A stretch of DNA of 64,000 nt from positions 1,716,001 through 1,780,000 of the forward strand of contig NZ_CP080442.1 in NCBI RefSeq assembly GCF_019597925.1, in the 5' to 3' direction. A program made the translations under genes and the position numbers. Positions within the stretch are counted from its first letter, which is position 1, and each line of letters opens with the position of its first letter. Source of the DNA: [Clostridium] scindens (GTDB lineage Bacteria > Bacillota > Clostridia > Lachnospirales > Lachnospiraceae). Of this stretch, positions 8,677 to 18,217 are shown piece by piece. The notes under the pieces are model-generated. The model had not been told where the DNA came from. It did not search any database and saw only the letters and a list, made by a program, of their open reading frames with translations.

Positions 8677-9819
8677 ATGAAAAGAATAGCCATATTAGGA
8701 TCCACCGGCTCCATAGGAACCCAGACGCTTGAGGTGGTCAGGGAAAATGGGGATATTGAAGTCCTGGGGCTGGCGGCAGGAAGCAACATCACTCTTTTGG
8801 AGGAGCAGATCAGACAATTCCATCCAAGACTGGCGGCCGTATGGTCCGAGGAGAAAGCCAGAGAGCTGCGGACGCGTATTGCCGATACGGATACGAAGGT
8901 CGTATCCGGGATGGATGGACTGATTGAAGTATCAATCCTTAAGGATACGGAGATACTAGTGACAGCCATAGTGGGGATGATAGGCATTCGGCCTACCATT
9001 GAGGCGATCAAGGCGGGGAAAGACATTGCGCTTGCCAACAAGGAAACGCTGGTTACGGCAGGACATATTATCATGCCGCTGGCCGCCGAAAAGAACGTAT
9101 CCATCCTTCCGGTGGACAGCGAGCACAGCGCGATCTTCCAGTCCTTGCAGGGAAATGAGCACAAGGCCATACACAAGATTCTTCTGACAGCTTCCGGAGG
9201 GCCTTTCAGAGGAAAGACGGAAGAGGAACTGCTGGATATCAAGGTGGAGGATGCCTTGAAGCATCCCAACTGGTCCATGGGGCAGAAGATTACCATAGAT
9301 TCCTCTACCATGGTGAATAAAGGGCTGGAAGTCATCGAGGCAAAGTGGCTCTTTCAGGTGGATGTGGATCAGGTACAGGTGATCGTGCAGCCCCAGAGCA
9401 TCATTCATTCTATGGTTGAATATGTAGATGGCGCGATCATGGCAGAACTTGGGACGCCGGATATGAAGCTTCCAATCCAGTATGCGCTCTACTATCCGCA
9501 GCGGCGTTATCTTCCAGGCGAGCGGCTTGATTTTTATAACCTTGGGAGGCTGGAATTCGAGAAGCCCGATATGCGTACCTTCTATGGGCTGGCTCTTGCC
9601 TACGAGGCCGGAAGGGCCGGAGGAACACTGCCTACGGTATTTAATGCTGCAAATGAATTGGCAGTCAGCCAGTTTTTAAACCGTCAGATAAAATATCTGG
9701 AGATCATGGAAATCATCGAGGACTGTATGCAGGCCCATAAAAACATAGAGAATCCGACCCTTCAGCAGATTTTGGATACGGAAGCGGCAACTTATGAAAG
9801 AATCAACAGCAGGAGGTAG
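8677..9819 (+). CDS. dxr: 1-deoxy-D-xylulose 5-phosphate reductoisomerase
   Basis: A 380-residue NADPH enzyme of the MEP pathway that makes 2-C-methyl-erythritol 4-phosphate. The N-terminal nucleotide fold (ILGSTGSIGTQTLEV), the ALANKETLV loop, the VDSEHSAIFQ metal and substrate site and the SSTMVNKGLEVIEA helix are all present. Length is normal. It supplies isoprenoid units to UppS, encoded two genes upstream. Confidence 0.97.
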   Translation: MKRIAILGSTGSIGTQTLEVVRENGDIEVLGLAAGSNITLLEEQIRQFHPRLAAVWSEEKARELRTRIADTDTKVVSGMDGLIEVSILKDTEILVTAIVGMIGIRPTIEAIKAGKDIALANKETLVTAGHIIMPLAAEKNVSILPVDSEHSAIFQSLQGNEHKAIHKILLTASGGPFRGKTEEELLDIKVEDALKHPNWSMGQKITIDSSTMVNKGLEVIEAKWLFQVDVDQVQVIVQPQSIIHSMVEYVDGAIMAELGTPDMKLPIQYALYYPQRRYLPGERLDFYNLGRLEFEKPDMRTFYGLALAYEAGRAGGTLPTVFNAANELAVSQFLNRQIKYLEIMEIIEDCMQAHKNIENPTLQQILDTEAATYERINSRR

Positions 9820-9827
9820 TTTACAAC

Positions 9828-10859
9828 TTGGGTATTATATTAGCAATATTGATCTTTAGCTTCATCGTGTTTTTTCACGAACTGGGGCATTTTGTACTTG
9901 CGAAGAAGAATGGGATAGACGTTGAGGAATTCGCGATCGGCATGGGACCGCTGCTGTATTCCCGGGAATACAAAGGGACGAAATACGCTGTCAGGCTACT
10001 GCCGATCGGGGGATTCTGCGCGATGGGAGAAGATGAGGAGGCGACAGACTCTCCGAACAACTTCAACAATAAATCTGTCTGGGCAAGGATCTCTGTCATA
10101 GCGGCAGGACCCATCTTTAACTTCATACTGGCCCTGGTATTTGCTGTTATACTGACCGGAATGATCGGATACGACAAACCCGTGATCGGCGAGGTAGAGC
10201 AGGGATATCCCGCGGCGGAGGCGGGGATCAAAGAAGGGGATACCATCGTAAGAATGGGAGATAAGAAGATCAACGTATTCCGGGAGATCAATACTTATAA
10301 CCAGTTCCATCAAGGAGAGAAGACGAAGATAACATTTATCCAGGATGGAGAGACAAAGACAGCCACCCTGACGCCGAAGATGGATGAAGAACTGAACTAT
10401 TACCGGTTCGGCATATCCTCCAGCGGCTATACCAAAGCGGGGGTTCTAAGCGCATTGCAATATGGTGCCTATGAGGTAAAGTACTGGATATGTACGACGC
10501 TTGAAAGCCTGAAGATGCTTCTGACCGGGAAGATCGGGCTCAACCAGCTCTCGGGCCCGGTAGGAATTGTAGATGTGGTAGATGATACCTACAAGGCAAG
10601 CAAATCTTATGGAGGGTTCGCGGTGAGCGTCCAGCTCCTGAATATCGCGATTCTTCTGTCAGCCAACCTGGGGGTTATGAATCTTCTGCCATTGCCGGCT
10701 CTGGACGGAGGAAGGCTTGTCTTCCTGTTTGTAGAAGCCGTGCGCCGCAAACGTATTCCTCCGGAGAAGGAAGGATATGTGCATCTGGTAGGGATCGCCC
10801 TCCTGATGGTGCTGATGGTGTTTGTCATGTACAATGATATCAGAAGAGTCTTCTTCTGA
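9828..10859 (+). CDS. rseP: Site-2 intramembrane zinc metalloprotease
   Basis: A 343-residue RseP/RasP-type protease. HELGH (His17, His21, with Glu18) in the first membrane helix is the zinc site. A single PDZ-like domain spans about residues 115-190, and NLLPLPALDGGR near the C-terminus is the third metal-ligand motif. Such enzymes cut anti-sigma factors and signal peptide remnants within the membrane. The start is TTG at 9828, with AGGAGG 11 bases upstream. It ends the pyrH-to-rseP cluster. Confidence 0.94.
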   Translation: MGIILAILIFSFIVFFHELGHFVLAKKNGIDVEEFAIGMGPLLYSREYKGTKYAVRLLPIGGFCAMGEDEEATDSPNNFNNKSVWARISVIAAGPIFNFILALVFAVILTGMIGYDKPVIGEVEQGYPAAEAGIKEGDTIVRMGDKKINVFREINTYNQFHQGEKTKITFIQDGETKTATLTPKMDEELNYYRFGISSSGYTKAGVLSALQYGAYEVKYWICTTLESLKMLLTGKIGLNQLSGPVGIVDVVDDTYKASKSYGGFAVSVQLLNIAILLSANLGVMNLLPLPALDGGRLVFLFVEAVRRKRIPPEKEGYVHLVGIALLMVLMVFVMYNDIRRVFF

Positions 10860-10870
10860 TGAAGTCAATA

Positions 10871-10937
10871 AGAAGCCGGATGCCGGAAAAGACAGTGAGG
10901 CAAGACTTTCTGTCTTTTCCGGCATCCGGCTTCTTTT
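10871..10937. terminator. Strong bidirectional terminator after rseP
   Basis: A perfect 25-bp stem (10871-10895 with 10910-10934) and a 14-base loop, with T residues on the plus side and A residues before the left arm. It separates rseP from the convergent peptidoglycan-binding gene and can serve both. Confidence 0.95.
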
Positions 10938-10944
10938 ATATGGC

Positions 10945-12210
10945 TTACTGTAGTTCGGCAATGCGGGATACGCCCACATAGACTTCGGATATTTTGTACC
11001 AGGTCCTGTAATCCACGGTTCCGGTCTGGGGCAGGCCAAATATAGATTGAAACCTTTCCACGGAAGCGGCAGTCGCAGGCCCGTAGATGCCATCGGCGTC
11101 GACTCTGGGAAGGGCGGGATAGGCGCCGGCGATTACATTCAGCTGTTCCTGCATCTGCCGCACCTTGCTGCCGGAAGATCCGATTTCCAGCGTATAGCCG
11201 GGCCAGGACGATGGAATGCCGGAGATGGCTTCCGCCGTATTGATGTACATATCGTCCCCATAATAGTAGCGTAGGATTTCAATGGCAGAATAACCCTGAT
11301 CGCCCAGAGCCTTCGAGCCCCACTGCGTCATCCAGTTGGGACACTGCACCTGCCTGCCGTCGCAGTACTGGGTGAGGATTGGCTGACGGACATTGGGACG
11401 GGAGAGATAGTCCGCAAATAATTCGTCTACAATGACGGATATGGTGTCGAAGATGTTGCGCTCCGGAATCCACTTGTGGTCAAACGCGGTGGAGGAGGTT
11501 ATGGTGAAATCATAGCCCTGGTTGCGATACCATTCCGTATAGACCCGGTTCAGGGTGAAGGACATAATCGCCAGGATATTTGCGCGTATGGTATTAGTTG
11601 GCCAGGTGGCATAGATCTCGCTGGAGGCCACATTCTTAATATAATCCTTATATCTGACATAGTAGTTGCTGGCAGTGGTATCCCTGGGGCTTCCGTCATG
11701 GACGACGATAAACTCCGGTACGACGACGCGGCTCAGGACGATCTCGCCGGTCTCGGTTACTGGCTTTATCTCGTCTTCGGGTATTTTAGGAGGGTAAGTT
11801 CCATATAATGTATGTGCAGGTATGACGAATATCCGTTCAGAGGGCTGAGGCGAGTCCATGGGCTTTAGTGTCAGGTTCTGGACGGCAGTTACCGTAGGAA
11901 GTATCTCGGCGCCGGCAATGCTGACAGGCTCATATCCCGGAGCCTCTATCTGAAGCGTATATTCAGAATAGGGCTGTTCCTCGATCGCGGGGTTCAGACT
12001 GTAATCCAAAGGCGGGGCAGCAAGCTCGATCGTTTCTGTCTGTCCGGAAGAGTCGGTGGTCAGCTGTTCCAGCTGGCTGTCAGGGACTCCGGTATAGGAG
12101 ATAGAGACGGTAGCGTCAGCCACAGGACTGGCGGTGACATCAGATGTAATATTAATCTGCAGCCGCCCTTTATCAGGAGTGTCTGGCTGGGTTGGATTTA
12201 CGACATTCAT
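10945..12210 (-). CDS. Peptidoglycan-binding protein with a SpoIID-like central region
   Basis: A 421-residue protein. Residues ~10-130 look like two beta-sandwich (carboxypeptidase-regulatory-like) repeats (DATVSISYTGV, YTLQIEAPGYEPVSIAG). Residues ~170-330 hold a conserved region (TIRANILAIMSFTLNRVYTEW, YCDGRQVQCPNWMTQWGS) loosely resembling SpoIID/LytB amidase enhancers. Residues ~345-410 form a PG_binding_1 domain (GSSGSKVRQMQEQLN, DGIYGPATAASVERFQ). No signal peptide or membrane helix is visible, which is odd for a wall protein; it may be spore-associated. The exact enzymatic role is unknown. Confidence 0.75.
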   Translation of the reverse strand: MNVVNPTQPDTPDKGRLQINITSDVTASPVADATVSISYTGVPDSQLEQLTTDSSGQTETIELAAPPLDYSLNPAIEEQPYSEYTLQIEAPGYEPVSIAGAEILPTVTAVQNLTLKPMDSPQPSERIFVIPAHTLYGTYPPKIPEDEIKPVTETGEIVLSRVVVPEFIVVHDGSPRDTTASNYYVRYKDYIKNVASSEIYATWPTNTIRANILAIMSFTLNRVYTEWYRNQGYDFTITSSTAFDHKWIPERNIFDTISVIVDELFADYLSRPNVRQPILTQYCDGRQVQCPNWMTQWGSKALGDQGYSAIEILRYYYGDDMYINTAEAISGIPSSWPGYTLEIGSSGSKVRQMQEQLNVIAGAYPALPRVDADGIYGPATAASVERFQSIFGLPQTGTVDYRTWYKISEVYVGVSRIAELQ

Positions 12211-12274
12211 ATAAGTACCTCATAGAGACTCTATTACTGTTATCATATGAAATAAGGGAGAAAAAGTTACTCTA

Positions 12275-12303
12275 TTGTACAATCAGGCCAAAGCGAATAT
12301 AAT
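12275..12303 (+). promoter_or_regulatory. Promoter of the transglutaminase-like gene
   Basis: TTGTAC (12275-12280), a 17-base spacer and TATAAT (12298-12303), in the 166-base divergent gap between two envelope genes. Confidence 0.7.
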
Positions 12304-12376
12304 GTTTTTAATGAATCGGCGGATACGTCGGCAAGACGGATGCAGGAAGGCAATAAAGAGCATATAAGGAGCATAT

Positions 12377-13585
12377 ATGGGAAGAAGGAAGAAAAAGGGA
12401 TATCTACATATCGTGACGTGGGGAATGGCGGTTCTTTGCCTCTTTCTCGTGGCCGCCTGCGCTGCCTGTATCGGCAAGGACGTGCAGAAAGGAATCGAGA
12501 AAGGACTGAAGGAGAAGGGGAGCATTCCCTACCAGGAAGTGGGCATATCGGATGACGAGCTGAGTCGGAAATATTATTACCAGCAATTAGAAGATGGAGA
12601 GAAGCAGGCGTATAAAGAGATTGTCCAGGGAGTGAAGGAGAATGTAGAGGAGATCTATGTCCATGCATCCGATGCGGACAGGACGAATATGCTGTTTCAG
12701 TACGTATTGAAAGATTTCCCGGAGATATTCTGGTGCGACGGGATGACGACTTCGACTTCTTATGAGGGAAGCGAGGCCTATACGGTTCTTAAGCCGGTCT
12801 ACCTGTATGATGCAGGGCAGAAGGAGGCAATGAAGGCCAAGATCGAAGCTTCGGTGAATGAATGTCTGGCATCCATGCCTGCGAAAGATACGGATTACCA
12901 GAAGATCCTATATGTCTACGAATATATTGTAAATACGGTGGATTATGACCTTGAGGCAGCAGACAATCAAAACATATACAGCGTATTTGTCAACCGCCGT
13001 TCCGTATGCGCGGGATATTCCAAGGCTACCCAGTATCTGCTGGAAAGGCTGGGCGTGTTCTGCACTTATGTGACAGGAACTACCTTGGATGGCCAGAGCC
13101 ATGCATGGAATCTGGTCAGATGCAGCGGTAATTACTATTATGTGGACACTACGTGGGGAGATCCCGTATTCCAGGCAGCGGAAGGGGAAGAGGTGAACCA
13201 GCAGCAGATGATCAGTTATGACTACATGTGCTGCAATGATGAGGAACTGTTCAAGACCCATACGCCGGATCAGGATGTAGCGCTGCCGGCCTGTCAGTCC
13301 ATGGCGGAAAACTATTATGTTGTCAATGGCATGTATTATGAATCTTATGACAGCAAAGAGGCGCTTCAGAAAATGAATGAAGTCATATCATCCAGGTCCA
13401 ATCCAGTGGTCTTTAAGTTTGCCGACAGCGGATTGTACGGCCAGGCCCATGACTCCATCCTGCAGGACGTAGTGCGAAGAGCCGCCCAGAATCTGGCAGA
13501 CTGGTATGGGCTTGGGGAGGTGAAATATCAATACATGGATGAGCCGGAATTGAATAAGATTACGATATTCTGGCAGTACGAATAA
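12377..13585 (+). CDS. Membrane-anchored transglutaminase-like domain protein
   Basis: A 402-residue protein with an N-terminal membrane anchor at about residues 10-32, so the bulk is probably outside the cell. A transglutaminase-like cysteine-protease fold is shown by the ordered triad: Cys in RSVCAGYSKATQYLL, His in GQSHAWNLV and Asp in YYVDTTWGDP. Such domains in Clostridia are usually proteases or wall-associated enzymes; the substrate is unknown. The ATG follows AAGGAG. It is divergent from the peptidoglycan-binding gene and may share an envelope role. Confidence 0.85.
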   Translation: MGRRKKKGYLHIVTWGMAVLCLFLVAACAACIGKDVQKGIEKGLKEKGSIPYQEVGISDDELSRKYYYQQLEDGEKQAYKEIVQGVKENVEEIYVHASDADRTNMLFQYVLKDFPEIFWCDGMTTSTSYEGSEAYTVLKPVYLYDAGQKEAMKAKIEASVNECLASMPAKDTDYQKILYVYEYIVNTVDYDLEAADNQNIYSVFVNRRSVCAGYSKATQYLLERLGVFCTYVTGTTLDGQSHAWNLVRCSGNYYYVDTTWGDPVFQAAEGEEVNQQQMISYDYMCCNDEELFKTHTPDQDVALPACQSMAENYYVVNGMYYESYDSKEALQKMNEVISSRSNPVVFKFADSGLYGQAHDSILQDVVRRAAQNLADWYGLGEVKYQYMDEPELNKITIFWQYE

Positions 13586-13593
13586 AAATTATG

Positions 13594-13622
13594 TTGAAAA
13601 TCCATCCTTTTTGTAGTATAAT
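13594..13622 (+). promoter_or_regulatory. Promoter of the carAB operon
   Basis: TTGAAA (13594-13599), a 17-base spacer and TATAAT (13617-13622). Transcription would start near 13629, giving a leader of about 160 bases before carA. Confidence 0.8.
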
Positions 13623-13670
13623 TTTTACAATTTGTGAAGACAAGGATTGTCGACGATAAAATGGTAGAGG

Positions 13671-13708
13671 AACAGGCAGTTGTGTGCTCGCACAGACTGC
13701 CTGTTTTT
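13671..13708 (+). terminator. Intrinsic terminator inside the carAB leader (candidate attenuator)
   Basis: AACAGGCAG (13671-13679) pairs with CTGCCTGTT (13697-13705) and a T-run follows; an inner TGTG/CACA extends the stem. As it lies between the carAB promoter and carA, it must be bypassed for expression. In Firmicutes pyrimidine genes this is often done by PyrR, but I do not see a clear PyrR-binding consensus here. Confidence 0.75.
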
Positions 13709-13787
13709 CAAAAAGCGGCAGCCTTAGGCTCCCAGATACAGGAAGGGAGCCCGCAATAGCAGCAAAAGGAAGGGAAAGGGTGGATAT

Positions 13788-14858
13788 ATGAAAGCATTTC
13801 TAATACTAGAAGATGGAACCGTCTTTACCGGAACCAGTATTGGCTCCACGAGGGATATGATTAGCGAGATTGTGTTTAACACTTCAATGACCGGATATCT
13901 TGAGGTGTTGACCGACCCTTCTTATGCCGGACAGGCAGTGACAATGACCTATCCGCTGATTGGGAATTATGGCATTACGCCGGATATGGAATCGAAGAAG
14001 GCGTGGCCCGATGGCTACATTGTAAGGGAACTATCCCGAATGCCAAGCAATTTCCGCTCGCAGGGTACGATCCAGGAGTTCCTGGAAAAGCAGGACATTC
14101 CCGGCATCGCAGGGATCGATACCCGGGCGCTGACCAAGATCCTAAGGGAAAAAGGCACGATGAACGGAATGATTACAACCAATGAGGACTATGACATCGA
14201 TGAAGTGATAACCAGGCTGAAGGCCTACATAGTTGGCGACGTCGTATCAGAAGTCTCATGCAATGAACCATACGTCTTAGAAGGCAATGGACCAAAAGTC
14301 GCTCTGATGGACTTTGGAGCAAAGAATAACATTGCCCGATCTTTAAGCCGGCGAGGATGCAAGGTGACGGTATATCCGGCCCATACTTCCGCCGAAGATA
14401 TCATAAAAGCAGATCCGGACGGAATCATGCTGTCCAACGGTCCCGGAGACCCAGAGACCTGCGTATCTATTATTCAGGAAATCAAGAAATTATACAATTC
14501 AGACATTCCAATATTTGCTATTTGTCTGGGGCATCAGCTGATGGCTCTTGCGAATGGCGCAAAGACATACAAATTAAAGTATGGCCATCGGGGCGGAAAC
14601 CATCCGGTCAAGGATCTGAGCAGCAACAGAGTGTATATCTCGTCCCAGAATCATGGATATGCGGTAGATGCGTCCACCATGGATCCATCCATTGCGAAAG
14701 AGGCGTTTGTAAATGTGAATGATGGCACGAATGAGGGGCTTTCCTATGAGGGAAAGAATATCTTCACCGTGCAGTTCCACCCGGAGGCATGCCCGGGACC
14801 GCAGGATTCCGGCTATCTGTTTGACCGGTTCATGGATATGATGAAAGGAGCGAGATAA
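13788..14858 (+). CDS. carA: Carbamoyl phosphate synthase small subunit (glutaminase)
   Basis: A 356-residue class I glutamine amidotransferase that gives ammonia to CarB for pyrimidine and arginine synthesis. The N-terminal CarA domain starts KAFLILEDGTVFTG. The amidotransferase domain has the nucleophile Cys246 in FAICLGHQL and the His-Glu pair in VQFHPEA. The stop codon overlaps the carB ATG (TAATG), indicating coupled translation. Confidence 0.97.
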   Translation: MKAFLILEDGTVFTGTSIGSTRDMISEIVFNTSMTGYLEVLTDPSYAGQAVTMTYPLIGNYGITPDMESKKAWPDGYIVRELSRMPSNFRSQGTIQEFLEKQDIPGIAGIDTRALTKILREKGTMNGMITTNEDYDIDEVITRLKAYIVGDVVSEVSCNEPYVLEGNGPKVALMDFGAKNNIARSLSRRGCKVTVYPAHTSAEDIIKADPDGIMLSNGPGDPETCVSIIQEIKKLYNSDIPIFAICLGHQLMALANGAKTYKLKYGHRGGNHPVKDLSSNRVYISSQNHGYAVDASTMDPSIAKEAFVNVNDGTNEGLSYEGKNIFTVQFHPEACPGPQDSGYLFDRFMDMMKGAR

Positions 14859-17800
14859 TGCCTAGGAATAAAGAGATAAAGAAAGTATTGGTAATCGGCT
14901 CCGGCCCAATCATTATCGGCCAGGCCGCAGAATTTGACTATGCCGGCACGCAGGCCTGCCGTTCCTTAAAGGAGGAAGGGCTGGAAGTGGTGCTTCTGAA
15001 TTCGAACCCTGCCACCATTATGACGGACAAGGACATTGCGGACCGGGTATATATCGAGCCTTTGACGGTAGAAGTAGTCGAGCAGCTGATCTTAAAGGAG
15101 AAGCCGGACAGCGTGCTTCCTACCCTGGGAGGCCAGGCTGCCTTGAATCTGGCCATGGAACTGGAGGAAAATGGCTTCTTAAGGCGCAATAATGTGCGTC
15201 TGATCGGGACCACCTCCGAGACCATCAAGAAGGCGGAAGACCGTCTGGAATTCAAGACTACCATGGAGAAGATCGGGGAACCTTGCGCGGCATCCCTGGT
15301 GGTGGAAACTGTGGAGGCAGGCATCGAGTTCGCGGAAAAGATCGGCTATCCGGTGGTCCTGCGTCCGGCCTACACGCTGGGCGGCAGCGGCGGCGGTATT
15401 GCGCAAGACAGAGTGCAGCTGGTGGAAATTCTGGAGAATGGGCTTCGCCTGTCCCGCGTGGGGCAAGTCTTGGTCGAGCGGTGCATTGCCGGCTGGAAGG
15501 AGATCGAGTATGAAGTGATGCGGGACGGAAACGGCAACTGCATCACCGTGTGCAATATGGAGAATCTGGATCCGGTAGGCGTGCACACGGGAGACAGCAT
15601 CGTAGTAGCGCCTTCGCAGACGCTGGGCGACAAAGAATACCAGATGCTGCGTACGTCTGCGCTGAATATTATCAGCGAGCTGAACATTACCGGGGGATGC
15701 AACGTGCAGTATGCCCTCCACCCGGAGACCTTTGAGTACTGCGTGATTGAAGTAAATCCGCGTGTCAGCCGTTCTTCAGCCCTGGCATCCAAGGCCACCG
15801 GCTATCCCATTGCCAAGGTTGCGGCCAAGATTGCTTTGGGCTATACGCTGGATGAGATACGAAACGCAGTGACCAGGAAGACGTATGCAAGTTTTGAGCC
15901 TATGCTGGACTACTGCGTGGTAAAGATTCCAAGGCTTCCTTTTGATAAGTTTATAAGCGCGAAGCGTACGCTCTCCACGCAGATGAAGGCGACAGGGGAA
16001 GTGATGAGCATCTGCGATAACTTTGAGGGGGCGCTGATGAAGGCTATCCGTTCGCTGGAACAGCATGTGGACAGCCTGATGTCCTATGATTTTACCCATT
16101 TGACGGATGAGGAACTGCAAGAGGAACTGGCCGTCGTAGACGACCGCCGCATCTGGAAGATCGCAGAAGCCATCCGAAGAGGAATGGGGTATGAAGAGAT
16201 TCATTATATCACGAAGATTGATCAATGGTTTATCGACAAGATCGCCATTCTTGTAGAAATGGAGCAAAAATTGCAGAACCATTCTTTAAACGCACAGACA
16301 TTGAGGGAAGCTAAGCGCCTGGAATTCCCGGACAGCGTGATCGCAAGGCTGACAGGCAATACAGAGCGCCAGATTCATGATATGCGGCTGGAGTATGGAA
16401 TTACGGCATCCTATAAGATGGTTGACACCTGCGCGGCAGAATTCGCGGCAGAGACTCCTTACTACTATTCGGTGTTTGGCAGTGAGAATGAGGCGGTACA
16501 GACTTCCGGAAGGAAGAAGGTCCTGGTTCTGGGCTCCGGCCCGATCCGTATCGGACAGGGCATCGAGTTTGACTTCTGCTCCGTGCACTGTACCTGGGCA
16601 TTTGCCAAGGAAGGGTATGAGACGATCATCGTCAATAATAACCCGGAGACGGTCAGCACCGACTTTGATATCGCGGATAAACTGTATTTCGAGCCCCTTA
16701 CGCCGGAAGATGTGGAAAGCATCGTAGACTTGGAGCAGCCGGACGGGGCTGTGGTCCAGTTTGGAGGCCAGACGGCCATCAAGCTGACGGAGGCGCTGAT
16801 GAAGATGGGCGTTCCAATTCTTGGGACATCCGCAGAGAATGTAGACGCGGCAGAAGACCGGGAACTATTCGACGAGATCCTGGAGCAGTGCCAGATTCCA
16901 AGGCCTACAGGCGGGACCGTATTTACGGCCGAAGAGGCCAAAGAAGTTGCAGGGAGGCTTGGCTATCCGGTTCTTGTAAGGCCATCCTACGTTCTTGGAG
17001 GCCAGGGGATGCAGATTGCCATCAACGACCATGATATCGACGAGTTCATCGGCATCATCAACCGAATTGCCCAGGATCACCCGATTCTGGTAGATAAATA
17101 TCTCCAGGGAAAGGAGATCGAGGTGGATGCCGTATGCGACGGAGAGGATATCCTGATACCAGGCATTATGGAGCATATAGAACGGGCCGGAATCCATTCC
17201 GGCGATAGCATCTCCGTGTATCCGGCACAAAGCATATCGGAGAAGACTAAGCGTACGATTGAGGACTACACGAAGAAACTGGCGCGCTCTTTGCATGTCA
17301 TTGGGCTGATCAATATCCAGTTTATCGTGTGCGGGGAGGATGTGTATGTGATTGAGGTAAATCCCAGATCCAGCCGTACGGTTCCGTATATCAGCAAGGT
17401 GACGGGAATCCCCATCGTTCCCCTGGCAACGAAGGTTATCATCGGACATAAGATCCGGGAGCTGGGCTATGAACCCGGACTTCAGCCGGAAGCGGATTAT
17501 TTTGCCGTCAAGATGCCGGTATTCTCTTTTGAGAAGATCCGGGGAGCGGATATCAGCCTTGGGCCTGAGATGAAGTCCACCGGCGAATGCCTCGGAATTG
17601 CAAGGACCTTTGACGAGGCCTTGTACAAGGCCTTCCTTGGCGCGGGCATCAAGCTTCCAAAGTATAAGAATATGATCCTCACGGTGCGGGATGAGGACAA
17701 GGAAGAGGCGGTGGAGATCGGCCGCAGGTTTGAGCGGATCGGATACCGTATATTTGCCACCAGAGGAACGGCCGAAGCCCTGAAGGCAGGAGGGGTGAAG

Positions 17801-18055
17801 GCCAATGCGGTCAATAAGATCGAGCAGGAGTCCCCGAACCTTATGGATCTGATTCTGGGACATAAGATTGATCTTGTCATAGACACGCCGCCTCAGGGAG
17901 CAGACCGTTCCAGGGATGGATTCGTTATCCGCAGAAATGCCATCGAGACCGGCGTCAATGTGCTTACGGCCATTGATACGGCAAAGGCTTTGATCACCAG
18001 CCTGGAGAACACGGATATCAAGAAACTGACGTTGATCGATATCGCCAGGATATAA
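14858..18055 (+). CDS. carB: Carbamoyl phosphate synthase large subunit
   Basis: A 1065-residue protein of normal length with two homologous ATP-grasp halves. Each begins with the same signature (VLVIGSGPIIIGQAAEFDYAG and VLVLGSGPIRIGQGIEFDFCS). The first half phosphorylates bicarbonate, the second carbamate; the C-terminal MGS-like domain (about 940-1065) is the allosteric region. It forms the CarAB complex with the preceding gene and ends at a strong terminator. Confidence 0.97.
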   Translation: MPRNKEIKKVLVIGSGPIIIGQAAEFDYAGTQACRSLKEEGLEVVLLNSNPATIMTDKDIADRVYIEPLTVEVVEQLILKEKPDSVLPTLGGQAALNLAMELEENGFLRRNNVRLIGTTSETIKKAEDRLEFKTTMEKIGEPCAASLVVETVEAGIEFAEKIGYPVVLRPAYTLGGSGGGIAQDRVQLVEILENGLRLSRVGQVLVERCIAGWKEIEYEVMRDGNGNCITVCNMENLDPVGVHTGDSIVVAPSQTLGDKEYQMLRTSALNIISELNITGGCNVQYALHPETFEYCVIEVNPRVSRSSALASKATGYPIAKVAAKIALGYTLDEIRNAVTRKTYASFEPMLDYCVVKIPRLPFDKFISAKRTLSTQMKATGEVMSICDNFEGALMKAIRSLEQHVDSLMSYDFTHLTDEELQEELAVVDDRRIWKIAEAIRRGMGYEEIHYITKIDQWFIDKIAILVEMEQKLQNHSLNAQTLREAKRLEFPDSVIARLTGNTERQIHDMRLEYGITASYKMVDTCAAEFAAETPYYYSVFGSENEAVQTSGRKKVLVLGSGPIRIGQGIEFDFCSVHCTWAFAKEGYETIIVNNNPETVSTDFDIADKLYFEPLTPEDVESIVDLEQPDGAVVQFGGQTAIKLTEALMKMGVPILGTSAENVDAAEDRELFDEILEQCQIPRPTGGTVFTAEEAKEVAGRLGYPVLVRPSYVLGGQGMQIAINDHDIDEFIGIINRIAQDHPILVDKYLQGKEIEVDAVCDGEDILIPGIMEHIERAGIHSGDSISVYPAQSISEKTKRTIEDYTKKLARSLHVIGLINIQFIVCGEDVYVIEVNPRSSRTVPYISKVTGIPIVPLATKVIIGHKIRELGYEPGLQPEADYFAVKMPVFSFEKIRGADISLGPEMKSTGECLGIARTFDEALYKAFLGAGIKLPKYKNMILTVRDEDKEEAVEIGRRFERIGYRIFATRGTAEALKAGGVKANAVNKIEQESPNLMDLILGHKIDLVIDTPPQGADRSRDGFVIRRNAIETGVNVLTAIDTAKALITSLENTDIKKLTLIDIARI

Positions 18056-18076
18056 AGATAAAAGAACCGGAGTCTC

Positions 18077-18137
18077 AAACTCTCTTTCAGAGAAACAAGC
18101 GATATGACAGGCTTGTATTCCTGAAAGAGAGTTTTTT
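18077..18137 (+). terminator. Terminator of carAB
   Basis: AAACTCTCTTTCAG pairs with CTGAAAGAGAGTTT, with an inner ACAAGC/GCTTGT helix, and is followed by a T-run to 18137. Confidence 0.88.
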
Positions 18138-18217
18138 AAATAGTTTGCAGATGATCTGATCATTTTGCTTTCCTCACCCGTTATCTATATAGGGGACGCC
18201 CTTAAGGAGGATTGGTT

